This document shows positions 36,001 through 49,400 of a stretch of DNA of 60,000 bases, in pieces. A program made the translations under genes and the position numbers. Numbering within the stretch: the stretch's first letter is position 1; every line of letters begins with the position of its first letter. Location: the NCBI GenBank assembly GCA_914767715.1, contig OU612070.1, positions 28,200,025 to 28,260,024 on the forward strand. The letters are read 5' to 3'. A model generated the notes under the pieces. That model searched no databases and was not told the origin of the DNA. It saw only the letters and a program-made list of their open reading frames with translations. The stretch comes from Membranipora membranacea (taxonomy: Eukaryota > Bryozoa > Gymnolaemata > Cheilostomatida > Membraniporidae).

Positions 36001-39000
36001 GATTTTGGCAATGACAAAATTCACAGAAAAATAATGAATATCGTTAGTCAGGCCAACACATCAGTATGCTGTTTTGCCCTGAGCTGACTAAGATTGGTTT
36101 GATATAGTCATCTACATCCAGTCATCTAGTCACACAGTCATCTGGTCACACTGTCATACATGATTGTGCTGGTCGTTGACAAATACAACAACTGTAATGA
36201 GTTTCACAATCACTGTTCTAACTTTATGTGATTGCAGGGCTCAGACAGTCAAACTACATCCTTTAGTTCGCTACATGCTTGCTCAGATTACGAGCTGTCG
36301 ATAACAGCAGACAACTCCGAGGGTAATGTGGAGACAACTCGCAAATTCTCTACTCCACCTCAGAGTAAGTAATCATTGTACAATCATAATCTGGTTGATC
36401 TCAATTGAAAAAAAAAATCATTTATCCAGCTTGAACTTGAATTTCGGGATAGAAAAGTATGATACTGTCCTTGAGTAGGATCAGTAAGTTATGTAATCCC
36501 TCCAGTTGGTGGATACCGGTTACTGAGTGCAGCACATAGGTATAACCTAACACTCACATTTTTTACAGGTCCTGACAGAAGTGTAGACAATCTGAGTACT
36601 ACTGATGTACAGCAGACAACGATATCTTATACCTGGGACCGTCTCCCCTGTGAGGAGATGACTGCTGAGTTTCAGGGTTATAAACTACAGGTCATAGATC
36701 TTACTAATGGTACGTTATGTCTCACATTCCACACAATCAAGTGTCCCTCAAATTCCCCCCAAGTTTCCCATCAAATCTAAGAATTTTGCTTAATCAACTA
36801 TTCGGAAGTGAGACAATGCCTTCTAGCTCCTAGGGTTTCAGATATTTTTCAATTATATTATTCTCCCTCTTGAACTCAGCACGGGCACACTTATTGAATT
36901 CAAAGTTTATTTCCTAAAAGAAATTTGTCTGGACATCAGGTGGTTTATATGTATATTGTTTTCTATTGCTGCACAGATGGAAGAAGCTTTTAGTTGGGAT
37001 CATAGTATGCGATCAGATCTTTGGTTCAAAACCGGCTGCCCTGAAGGAACCAGGAAGGGATAATGTGCTGGGACTGTTTTTGTTGAGACTGTTACTGTAC
37101 TGGGTGTTAAATGTAATGGTTGTTATCCTCTCTGTAGGTGTTGATAATCGTACAGTAGACAATCACTCGGGTACTACATGGACAGTATTAAATCTACAGC
37201 CCTATAATGTATACAGGCTTGAAGTGACACTCCAGTTGACAGGTGGACTGACAGCTGCCACATCCAGTGTCATAGATACCCAGACGTTAGAAGCAGGTGA
37301 GTGCATGTGTGGAGTGCAGTTACCATGTCACTTTTCAATTTTATAAGGCTCTTGTCTCTACAGCTGATCTTCTTTGTTCTTTATAAGTTTCTATTTTGTT
37401 TCTCTCAATTAATGATAATTGCGATTACGGCAGCATGTAAGTGAAGGATGACTGCAACTGGTTCATCTGGTTATCAGAAACTGGCAATCAACTTATGCAC
37501 AAACGTGATGTCCTACTGGTAGTTATTGGAGACATCTACCAATGCATCTTTATTGTATTTAATTATTATGCCAAATGCTTTGCTATCCTATACAAAAGCT
37601 GCACTCGATTTGATACCTGTAAATACCTGTTAATACCTGTAAATAACACTATCAGGTGGTATCTTCAATGTGTCTGATAGAATTTGATCCAGTCTCAAAC
37701 ATTACCACAGGTAAAATGTAAATTCAAAAGCTTTTAGAGGTGGAAGGCTAATTTATATTTCCTCTTTAACATGCTGCACAATCGACGGGTGCGATTCGTT
37801 GATCAGAGGAAATTATTTCATATTCCTTGCTGTGTTTCAAATTCGAATTTACTTAACCTATCAATACCCTGATTATCCATGCCCCAGGTATGCAATCCAC
37901 CTTGAATCCAACACTTGATTTTCAATATGATGCTGCAAAAATAGCTACGTTGAATAGCCTGCATATTGTTAGAACTGTAACCTGCAAATTCAATCACTAA
38001 TCTTTTGCGAAATCAGTTCAGGCACAAAGGTCTCCATGGTTGAGTTAAAGTCTGGCCATGAAGTTTCTCCCTTGTGACATGCACTGGAACATGACTAGTT
38101 TGTAAAATCAGCTAAACGCTATCAGACCATGTTGGCTTCCAAACTGTGATAAATCCTTACATATATCACACTATTACAGCCCCTGGAGCACCTGCTAATA
38201 TATCAGTGACGGAGACTGTCAGGGGGATTAGGATAACATGGACAGATCCGGCCTCTACCCGCGGTGAGATCAGAGAGTGGGTTATCAGCTATACACTAAA
38301 CGGGAACAAGACCACCACTACAGAGCCAGCCAGTCAGAGGAGCTGGACACTATCTAATCCTCAGCCCTACAGTGACTATACTGATATATCAGTGAGTAGA
38401 TACTTATATACATATACACTGATCGTTTAGCTGCAGGTTTGTCAGAAACATAGACAATGTATGCCCTTTCTCCTTCTTGATGCGAAGTTTGGACTGGTAT
38501 GATAATAATACTTTGCTTGACACGCTTCATAACGATACACATGACTCTGTATCCTGATTGATCAAGAAGAAAATAGTTGCAGTTGTTACTGTCTCTTTTT
38601 ATATATCAGCACTTCTTCATTTAGTTTTTATTATTACCATCCCTGCCCTACAACATGAAATGTTTTTTTGTCAACTCAATGACTCAATATAACACTATTT
38701 TCTAAAATGTGATACAACAAAAGTCATAAATATGTTGTGATGACTTAGTTTTTTTGAATAACTGAGTTTCATTTGCAGGTACAAGCTCGGAGCTCTGCTG
38801 GATTAGGGGACGCGGCGACACAGAAGAGGTTTAAAACTAGCCCGGCCATACCAAGTGAGCCGTTACTTCTCACATCTCAGCTATCCCAATCACCCCAGTG
38901 CCTGTTTCTAACATGGAGTCCTCCACAACGACCCAACGGCTTCATTGAAACCTACAATGTAAGTACCACCAACTGATCTGCTGCTGTTACGGCTTGTCAA

Positions 39001-42000
39001 GCTAGAAATCACAAATAATAAAATGAAACAAACTGAGATTCCAGGTTTTTTTCCTTTCTCATCAAGAAAAAGATAGTTCTTGTTTATAAGACATTAGGCA
39101 TATGACATTACACATACCCGATTATAAACCGTGTTGAGTCAGTGAGGGCTGAACCTGTAGTTGTGTCTATGTCTCTTGTGTTCAGTATGTAACGGAGACA
39201 GATATAGGGCTAGCTGTGACGAGCAGACAATTGCCTATTGGTTGGCAGTGAAGTAAACTAGCAATTTTGAGTCTTGTCTGATTGACACTCACACTCAGCC
39301 CTCATCAATCTGGTGGATTATATTTGTAGTTGAGATACAAGCAGCTGACTAGTGTAAGAGAAGATGTAGATATGACTGATTATAACAAGAGTATAAATTC
39401 TACATCACAATCTGCTCAATCTTATAATCTCTGCGACCTTGACCCAGGCTCTCAATATCAAGTATCTGTCTCGGCAACCACCCAAGGTGTAAGTATATAA
39501 ATATTTTACACCCTAGAAGAATGAACAATGACAAGAGTTTACTTTAGCTTGTTTGGGAGCAAATTATTGTTGGCCAGCCCCAATTTTGAACAGATATGTG
39601 GCTGTTTGTTTCAAGTAAAGAGGCTGAGTAATTGTGGCTAGCCATAAATTTCACCATTTCAGGCTCAAGCAAAATAAAGAATATCTCCACTACTATGGTA
39701 TTTATGGTACCAGCCCTAATAAGTGACTTTTCAAATACTTGATTGAATAGTTTATAGTCATCCTGTGTGAGTGTTTCAATGATCACAGGCAGACATCGAC
39801 ACACATACTTCCTTTGATGATATTGCTGTGGTGATAACGATGCCTTGTGTATATTTGATTCAGGCTGGTGAGGGTCCCAGCACCTCCACAGTATCCTGGA
39901 CAAGTATAGGAGCACCTCCGAGTCCTAGAACTCCTCGAGTTATATCAATCACTGGCACTACAATTAAACTGAGGCTGTTTCCTGTCACATCTAATGTCGG
40001 ACCTGTCTCATCATACCAGCTCTATCTCCGTGACAGGTATGTGAATATCAATTACCATACACCTAACAGGGATCATCAACAGGTACCATCAACACGGGTC
40101 TTTCTGTGTATATTATTATCATAATAATGTTATAACATATGCAAGCCTCTATGTGTCCTTTCCGACACTGCTCAGGTCACAAAAATTGTCTTGAAACTTA
40201 AAATTGTTTTATGCTCATGTAATCTACTTGCCAGTATTGAGACCAGTATTGAGAATGTAACTATAAACATTCCTGAGAACAGGTAAGTAATGAAGAACTC
40301 TGATAGACAAACTTTTGTTTTGCTCTCACACTAAACTTGATTGTTTCCTATGCTACATTTCAGTGTTTGGTAATATTATTTATATACTCCACTGATTTAT
40401 CGTCTAACTGCTTACTCTACATCCCATCCTTTCCCTTTCCAAATATCGTATATCAACTAGCATCAGCCTTATGATTTTCCAATTGATGAAAAGCATAAAA
40501 TGCCCATAAATGTTCAAAAACCATGTTCCACTTATTACTCCCCTACTACTGATAAGCTGGTGCTGTCAGTAGTGGGGGAGCATTTCCAAAAGCAGGAAAG
40601 CTTGATCAAACTTGATCTACTTTCTACCCAATCCATTGGCTGATTCTCCTCCCAAACCACTATGCCATCTCCTCTCACAAAGAACGGTCTGAGCACAACT
40701 TTTTAGTTATAATATTTATTTTAACACATATTGTGACCAATGATTTGTTTTCTTTTCGTTGCTCTTGAGTTTGGAGGAGATCACGTCATTACTATATACA
40801 CTGATAACCCACGGTTATAAATGAAGGTTCAATGTTAGGCTGTCAGATAACTTGTTGTCACATTTCATGACTATTTGACAGCACCGAACAGGTTGTTGTA
40901 TCACAACGTCGCAGGAGACAGACAGAGGATGCTGTGTATCTCCAGAATACACGACTATATGCACAGCTTACTCCTTTAGACTTTTCTGGCTCAAACTACT
41001 ATGAGTTTGTACTGGGAGATAATCGAACCTCGGCTGGAATCTACAACAAGCCTCTAAAACCTGACACAGAGTGGGTGTCTATCTAAATGATTCTAATGAA
41101 AATAAATCCCTTGTGATAGGAGTGTTGTTCTAGTTATTTTAAACATATCTTTGTAAAACTTGTGTCTATTATGTCCAAACCATTCAAATAATTAATAATT
41201 TGATCAAAAATAAGCCATTGGTGATTAGGCTCAGCCATTTGAGATCTATAGGTGATATATCTTTAGATGTGGTTCGGAAAAGGAGGCAGATAATATCTAA
41301 GTGGAGAAATAGCATAATTCACCCTCCCTTACATCTCCCTTACAGTCTGTAGGGGAGATGTGAGGGGGGGATGAATTATGCTATTTGAGGGAGGGGGTGA
41401 ATTAGGTAAATGCTACAATAAAGAAGTTAGGAATGATTTGATAGAAGACAGTGTACATGTATTTGTTTTGCAGCAAGTATGTAGTTTTTAATCATCATCA
41501 GAATTGATTTTTTCTTGATGCAGCTACACGATTTACCATGTTGTGTTGAGCTCGGCCCGTGGAGAGGAAGAGGCGAGCTACTCGATAGTGACAGCTAGCA
41601 CTGACACCTCAGTGATGAGCACACAGGCACCTGTCATCCCAGGAGGAGGGCTGACAGAAGGCTGGATAGTGGCTATAGCCCTACTGTCACTGCTCTTACT
41701 CGTTCTGATAATACTTCTTATATGGTGTCTATGCAGAAAATGCAGGGGAAGCAGGTAAACATAGTGGAAATCTTCGGCCATCAATTGGCCAAACACCACA
41801 ACTTATCGATTATAGGTTCACTATCTTTTTGCAAATGTGCAGATATTTGTGAGCACATATGTATGAAATTGGTATATAACGTCTTAAAAGCAGAATCAAA
41901 TTCAATAAGAAATACACATTACTATTATACCGGTCGATGATTACTCATAGCACCTTTGAGGGATTTTATTTCATGTACTATGTTGTCACTGTATTTAGAG

Positions 42001-45000
42001 ACAAAGAGAGACTGTACAAGCCAGGGTTTGAGTCCCCCACTTCACAATCTGTATACACTCCTCGTGATAACTCAGTGATGTCAACAGCAGTATACAGTGG
42101 TTACTGGAGCCCTATTTATGAGCTTGGTGATAAAAGGTATTGTTACTACAAAATAATTATGATAATAATAGGATTCTAGCAATCGTCGGCATTATGTTTG
42201 GAGTTTGCTGAGACAGTGTGAGTTAAAAGAAAATCCAAAGAAATCAATTAAATTTTATTGACGTACGAATACTAATTTCAGACACATAGTGTTAGAAGAG
42301 ACGGAGTTGAATAAGGATGTTACTATGGAGAAGCCGTATACGACATTCGAGCAGGAGTTTAATAACCTGCCTCGAGGACAACAGAGCACCTGGAGTGCTG
42401 CAGCTCGTAATCCTGATCTAAACAGAGTATCTCATCTTGTGGCTTATGACTTCAACAGAGTGAATATAGACCACTCCCCTCTGGGTAAGTTACGTATACA
42501 CTCGGTAACTGGAACCTTATCTAAAGGTTTTGTATTTTTCCAACTTTTACTGTGAAGTAATACTGACTTGAGTTGCCCTATTAATGTCAAGAGGCAGACA
42601 ATTACTGCCTATATACCATCAACTGCACAAACTCCCTGACTGCACTAGTGATCAATATTTCCCACAGATTGAATTTCCCAACCAATTGAATTTTATATTA
42701 ATCCAGGCCGTGTGCAGCCAGTGAGTTTGTCCACGTGAGAGAAATTTAGATAGTAGTTAGCTGTTCATCATGGCCGATGATATCTTTCGTCTTCGAGTCA
42801 GCTGTCTCCAACCATCTCTGCTTCGGAAGAGGCTCTGCCAAGATCCAAGGGGGATGTCCCGATCTTACAGGTTTCTTTTGATAATATCCTTGTATCTCAG
42901 CTTTGGTCGTCTAATTCCACGTGTACCATCTGACTTTTGATACATTGCAACAATAACATTGTTTCAACTATCCCACATGGTTTGTCATGTTTATGTCATG
43001 TTTATAGGTAGAGACTATATAAATGCCTCTTATGTTGATGGCTATTCTAATAAGAAGAATAAGTATATTGCTACTATGTCTCCCTTTAACGAAGATTGTA
43101 CTATACAATTCTGGCAGATGGTGTACGAACAGAAAGTCACCAAAATTATCATGGTAAGATCAGTTTTTTTCACATTGTATAATACCACTACTTTATATTC
43201 CACCTAATATTATATAGTGTAATTATCACAGATCAGGCAGGTCACTTATATGTTAACATGGTATTCTTGCTCAGTAAAAAATGAAAGTTTATCTTCGAGA
43301 GATAATAAAAGACAGTTTTCTGAGCTCTTATTTATGTCTCAATTCAGAGTTGTCCTCTCTCCAGTTTGGTACTTTTAACCCACGCCGCATAGGAAAAACC
43401 TGCTGAAAGAGGGTTATCTTGAAAACCGCTTATGTTAGGGAAAAACTGATTTTTGATTCAGAGTCTGCACCATTGAAAACCCTGTGAGACAGGATTTCCA
43501 AAACATTGGGAGGCTTGAATGTCGATCAATCTTAATTTTAGTGATGAAACTCATGAAAAATTCTGCCAAATTGTCCGCAAAACTGGCAGAAAATGCTATA
43601 ATTGACTATCCAAATACTAAAATGATTTTTCAATGCTGCAGATTCTGAAACAAAAATCATTTTTATCCTATTATAAGCGGTTATCAAGAAAACCCTCTTT
43701 TCAGCACGTTTTTCCTACGCTGCGTGGGTTAAAAGTACCAAACTGGAGAGAGAACAACTCCGAACTGAGGCCTAAATCAGAGCTCAGAAAACTGTCTATT
43801 GTACTAAGGTTTGGTGTAAATAGAATGGTATTATAAAATGACCATGGAACATTTATTGTTAGAAACTCACCTCACATTCATTTTCTATAAATGCAAATGT
43901 TATAATGATGATATTGTATTTTAATGTGTAGATGACTAACATGGTGGATGAGGGTTTAGTTAAATGTGTACAGTACTGGCCTGAGATAGAGAATCAGGAG
44001 GAAGTATATGAGAATATCATCATAGAGCTGACCGGTACAGAAGTACACGCCCACTTTACTATCTACACTATGAAACTTAGACATGTCAACGACCGGAAAA
44101 ATGTCAGGTATATACCCTAATATTAGGCCTTCTCGTTTTGCTGAAATATGACAGAACAGGATTTCCTTGAAACAGATTTAACTTTAATTTATGTGACTCA
44201 AAATGATTGTATTGCCCATCAACTGGATGACCCTAATACAATCTTCTCTGAAAACACCTGTACTAAAAGTTCTCTTTCACTTGTGTGTTCTCCAAGTCAA
44301 AACCCACCAAAGTTACAACTTCACAATCAGTAATATTTCAAAAACTTTCTCTTGGTGCATACATATATGTATGTAAGTCATTAAGGATATGATGTTAGTG
44401 GATCATGTGAGTACTTGGTTATTTGACAGATATATCTCTCAGTTTCACTACACTGGTTGGCCTGAACACGGAGTACCAAGGACCACGTTCCCTATGCTGG
44501 ACTTTATTACAGCCATATATTCTACTGGTAGAGCTGATACAGCCCCTATGGTGGTGCATTGTGGTACAGGTAAGCAGATAAAGAAGGAATCCCAATAACA
44601 ATGTATTTGGAAAGCAATCCGCTACGAATCTGATATAGTAGTTTGTATCTAATATCTTACAAGTAAACTCTTGTTTTATGACATGGTTGGAGCCATTGTA
44701 ATTGATATGCAATTATTTCTTGTCAGCGTTCAGATCTTAAATGTGGGGGAGATCTCATGGGCACTTCAAATTTAAATTATCACTGGGATTTAGTTCTTAA
44801 ACTACTGCTGCCTCTCAGGCAAATTTGTGCTCATTGAATTCTGTATAACTCCAAGCTAACTATTCGAGACTTTAATCCCAGAATTGTCATCTGATGGGCA
44901 AATAATCTGCACAAACTGATCTTCAAAATCAGGTCATGAAATTTACGCACAAGCTGATGATGTCAATAATTTCCACTAGTAAGACAGTTACTACGTCACA

Positions 45001-46368
45001 TGATACAGTAGATAATTAATTTCATACCCTGATTTTGAAGATCAGTTTGTGCAAATTACTTGCTTTTTAGGTGACAATGCTGAGATTTCAGCCTCATTTT
45101 ATTAGTTTAGAACTATACAGAATTCAATAAGTATACATTTGGCTGCGTGGCAGCAGTGGTTTAAAGCTTATTGAGATAGACCGCATCTAGTATCTGTTTG
45201 TGTGAGAATCAGAGGACCTTCAGTGCATTCAACTTTCCGATTTATTATTAACTTCCTTTCAAACCTCCCAATTTTGTAGGTTGCAGCACAACAGGATTCT
45301 TTGTGGCTCTTGATTACTGTATCGATGAAGTTACAGCTTGTGATAACGAAGTCAGTGTGTTCAAAGCAGTGTCGTATGTGAGAACGTGTAGGACATTTAT
45401 GGTTAGGACTCTTAAACAGGTAAGACTGTCATTATATATATATAGTTAGTAGGTGTGCCAGCAATACAATAACCTTTACTACACCCACGCCTGCGCAATG
45501 ACTAACGTGAACAGGTATCTATTACTCTGATGTAATCGTGAAAGTTGGTGTCTAATTTAAGTGTTATATCAGAAGGCAATCATGTGGATATTTTGTTGTG
45601 AACGCTATTATTTTTCACCATCACAATCTGAACCTGATGAAACTGAATCTTTCAATTTGCCATGAATTTTTTGTATTGTAGTATCTATACATATACGACT
45701 GTCTATTTGAGTATGTGTTGGGCGGAGGCAAGCACCTGTCACATGATCTAAAGACTAAATTTAAGCTTCTCAACACAACAAACCCACATACAGGTATGAC
45801 CTCATATAACATGGATGTCTATATGTATAGCGTACATAACAAACCCACAGACAGGTATGACCTCATATAACATGGATATCTATATGTATAGCGTGCATAA
45901 CAAACCCACAGACAGGTATGACCTCATATAACATGGATATCTATATGTATAGCGTACATAACAAACCCACATACAGGTATGACCTCATATAACATGGATG
46001 TCTATATGTATAGCGTACATAACAAACCCACAGACAGGTATGACCTCATATAACATGGATATCTATATGTATAGCGTACATAACAAACTCACATACAGGT
46101 ATGACCTCATATAACATGGATATCTATATGTATAGCGTACATAACAAACCCACAGACAGGTATGACCTCATATAACATGGATATCTATATGTATAGCGTA
46201 CAAAACAAACCCACAGACAGGTATGACCTCATATAACATGGATATCTATAGGTATAGCGTACATAACAAACCCACAGACAGGTATGACCTCATATAACAT
46301 GGATATCTATAGGTATAGCGTACATAACAAACCCACAGACAGGTATGACCTCATATAACATGGATATC

Positions 46369-46416
<48 letters not shown>

Positions 46417-49400
46417 GTACATGCAGGTGATCAATAAGACTGTATTCATTCAACATGAATTACGATTTGGTATTCTGAATTTCACATTCATGCTGTGGGT
46501 GGGCTAGTCTTGTTTGGAAGACTCCAGGCATATGTCACGGCCATCATCGGCATCAATTGTCTTGTCCTTGTAGAATTATATAATATGCCTTGCAAACTCT
46601 TTATTGAAATAATCATAAATACCATATGAAAGATAATATAAAATGTGGTATTAATCTCATTTTTCTTAGAAAACCTACCAGGTGTTTGTTGAACAGACTT
46701 TATTTTGTATTGGTTGGCTAACTGCATTCATGATTTAGTTCGAAACACAGAAATTTATTGTTTGTTTCTTATGGTGCTTATAAATTTTATTTTAAGGTAT
46801 TCATGTATTGATGACAGGCGATTCCGCTTTAAATTTTTATTACCATTAATTCCAATTAAAGACTACTCAAAGGCCAATGCATTTTTTGACCGTGCAAATC
46901 TGACCTCACTTTATCTAAGGTAACTACCTGTCTATAACATGCATTGGTCTTTGGTAGTCTTTAATCTTAACGAAATTTAAATTTGAATTACAATTATCTC
47001 AGACACTTGAAAGCTAACAGCAGCCTACTTTTCTACGATAAAGGTCAGTCATATTTCAAAGACGAGATATATCTACTGAAGAAGTTTACTCCGAGACCTC
47101 GTAAAGATGAGCTCAGCTCTGCTGCTATGTTAGACAGTAACCGATCTAAAAATAGATACAGGTTAGAATGAGATGGTATTTTGTTATCAGATATATATAA
47201 TTACAGTCCCCGACTTAAAATGTACATACATCAGCCTTAAACTGAATCTCAAGGAGGACCATATATAGAGACATTTAGTACTTTGTGGATATGATCTTTG
47301 TATATTTTCTATCTATTGATTAATGGCCCTCAGGCCTAATCTACAATCTTAAGTTGAGCCTACTTATCTTCAATAACTGAGCATGTCAAAAAAAGAGAAA
47401 GGCATAAAATACGGTCTGAAGTTAAATTGATTGTTGGTTCCAAGCTATTCTAATTTGTACCAAATTATTTGTACCAAATTATTTGGATGATATAACCCAT
47501 ATGTATGATTTGTCTTGATGACAGTATTTTTATTGGTCGTTTTACAGTAATGTATTACCAATGGACTCTAATAGAGTGAAGTTATCACTTCAGCACGGCG
47601 AGAGTGATTATATCAATGCCATATACTACGACTCATACACACAGTCCAGAGCCTTCATCCTCACGCAGACTCCAATGCATGTAAGAACTATGAGAGATCA
47701 TTGTCTAGTTGGTCTGTGATACCCAGAAGCCTTGCGCTCTGCAATTTGTAACACATTCTACCTTACTCATGCCTGTTATTTGCTGCTCAAAATCTGCTAT
47801 GTGGCAACCAGTATATCATAACGCTATAGTAGCAATTGACACAGGTGTCGCTGTATTTTGTGATGCATAGTATCCTCAAAGATGGAAAAACTATATGCAA
47901 CTGACTAGACCACAGAGGTGGGACTTGTTTAGGTTTTTATAAAAAGGTAAGGAATAGCTGATAGCAGCAGATCTGATTAATGGTAGTGCATATTTGGTGT
48001 ATATTTGTGTATTCGGGGTGTATATTTGTAGCGTAAATTTCTGGTGCATATTTTGGGTGTATATGTATATTTGTTACATGTTCACAGGAGACATTGGTTG
48101 ATTTTTGGCGTATGATTTGGGAGAAGGGTGTTTGCTCTGTTGTTATGATGGATGATGATAGATTACATGATGACTCTTGTGCTCGTTACTGGCCTGATGT
48201 ACATGACAGACAACCGATCCCTACTAACTCTCTGAGAAATATCGGAGCTACTGGGGATAACACCACCTCACAAGTGTAAGTGTAGATATATAATCATCGG
48301 AGTAAGTCCTATCAAGTACAAAGTTCAGTTCTAATTCATAATAAATTGTAAGTGTAAACGAATAACAATGCCAAAGCGCACAAATAAATTAGCTGAGTGT
48401 AAAGTACATTCACAGCTAATAAATTCCAGTGGAACTGAATTTTTTTGCTTGTGCATCTGAAGTTTTATAGCGCATTTGACCTTCTCATTTGGTGTATGTT
48501 TACAGATATGGGCAGTTTTACGTCCAGCTTCTCAAAGTACAGAGGTTAGATGATATATGTATAACTAGACATATGCTAATCACAAATAAACTACATCCTA
48601 ACGAGCCATCGAGACATATCAAACAGTTTCAGGTGTTAGAGTGGCCTCTCAGTCAGGTCAGACCTCCCAAAACAGGACAACTACTTCTACAACTTACGGT
48701 AAGTGTGAGAATGGTGTGTAAAATATTACTGTGTCAGCTGCGTTTTAGTCATTGGTAAGACATACAAAAAATAACAATGACAAAAAAATAATGTATTAGT
48801 AGTCGCTAATAGAACACAAGGATCCAAAGTTTTGGAACTTCCAGCTCTTTGCTCAAAATAGGAGAGGCCTGAAACTTAAGGCTATAGAGGAGCACCAATA
48901 CAGTTCCATGATGTAGTGATGAGGCAAGGTTTTAAGACATGATGCAAATCAATAGGCACGGATGAGTGATCTGTATCGGTATTCTTCACCCTAAACCTGA
49001 GAGATGCATCTGTATACCAGATTTTTCATCAAACGTAACACGATAAAACATGGTGAAAAAATAGCCTGCCTGTTCTTTAGATTTGCTATAAAATGGCACC
49101 CTCGCTGTGAGTTATCATGAATATTATTTTGTTCATTGTTAGTTGTGAGTTGGATTATCTGCTTGTCATGAAATTTGTATTAATATTTTTATTCTGATTA
49201 TACAGGATAAGGTAGAGGCGTGGCAGCACAGCGTATCAGAGTCGTATAACCAGACAGCAGCCTCTCCTGTAGTGATACACTGCCTGGACGGAGCAGTACA
49301 CAGCGGGGTGTATGTAGCCTCAGCCATCGTCTGTGAGAAAATGCGTATAGAGAATCAGGTCAACGTCTTTCTCACTGTCAAGGAAATCAAACACAGGAGA

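Noticed and set aside
45781-46425. Regular 61-bp repeats that might be taken for a CRISPR-like array
   Set aside because: Units are contiguous with no unique spacers, lie in an animal gene at a splice donor, and fade into a hexanucleotide run; it is a minisatellite.
46705-46800. Extending the D1-D2 linker exon upstream with a phase-1 acceptor (after TTTAG, about 46738)
   Set aside because: It would insert a hydrophobic, membrane-like stretch (IYCLFLMVLINFIL) into a cytoplasmic linker; the second minisatellite donor gives a simpler in-frame solution.
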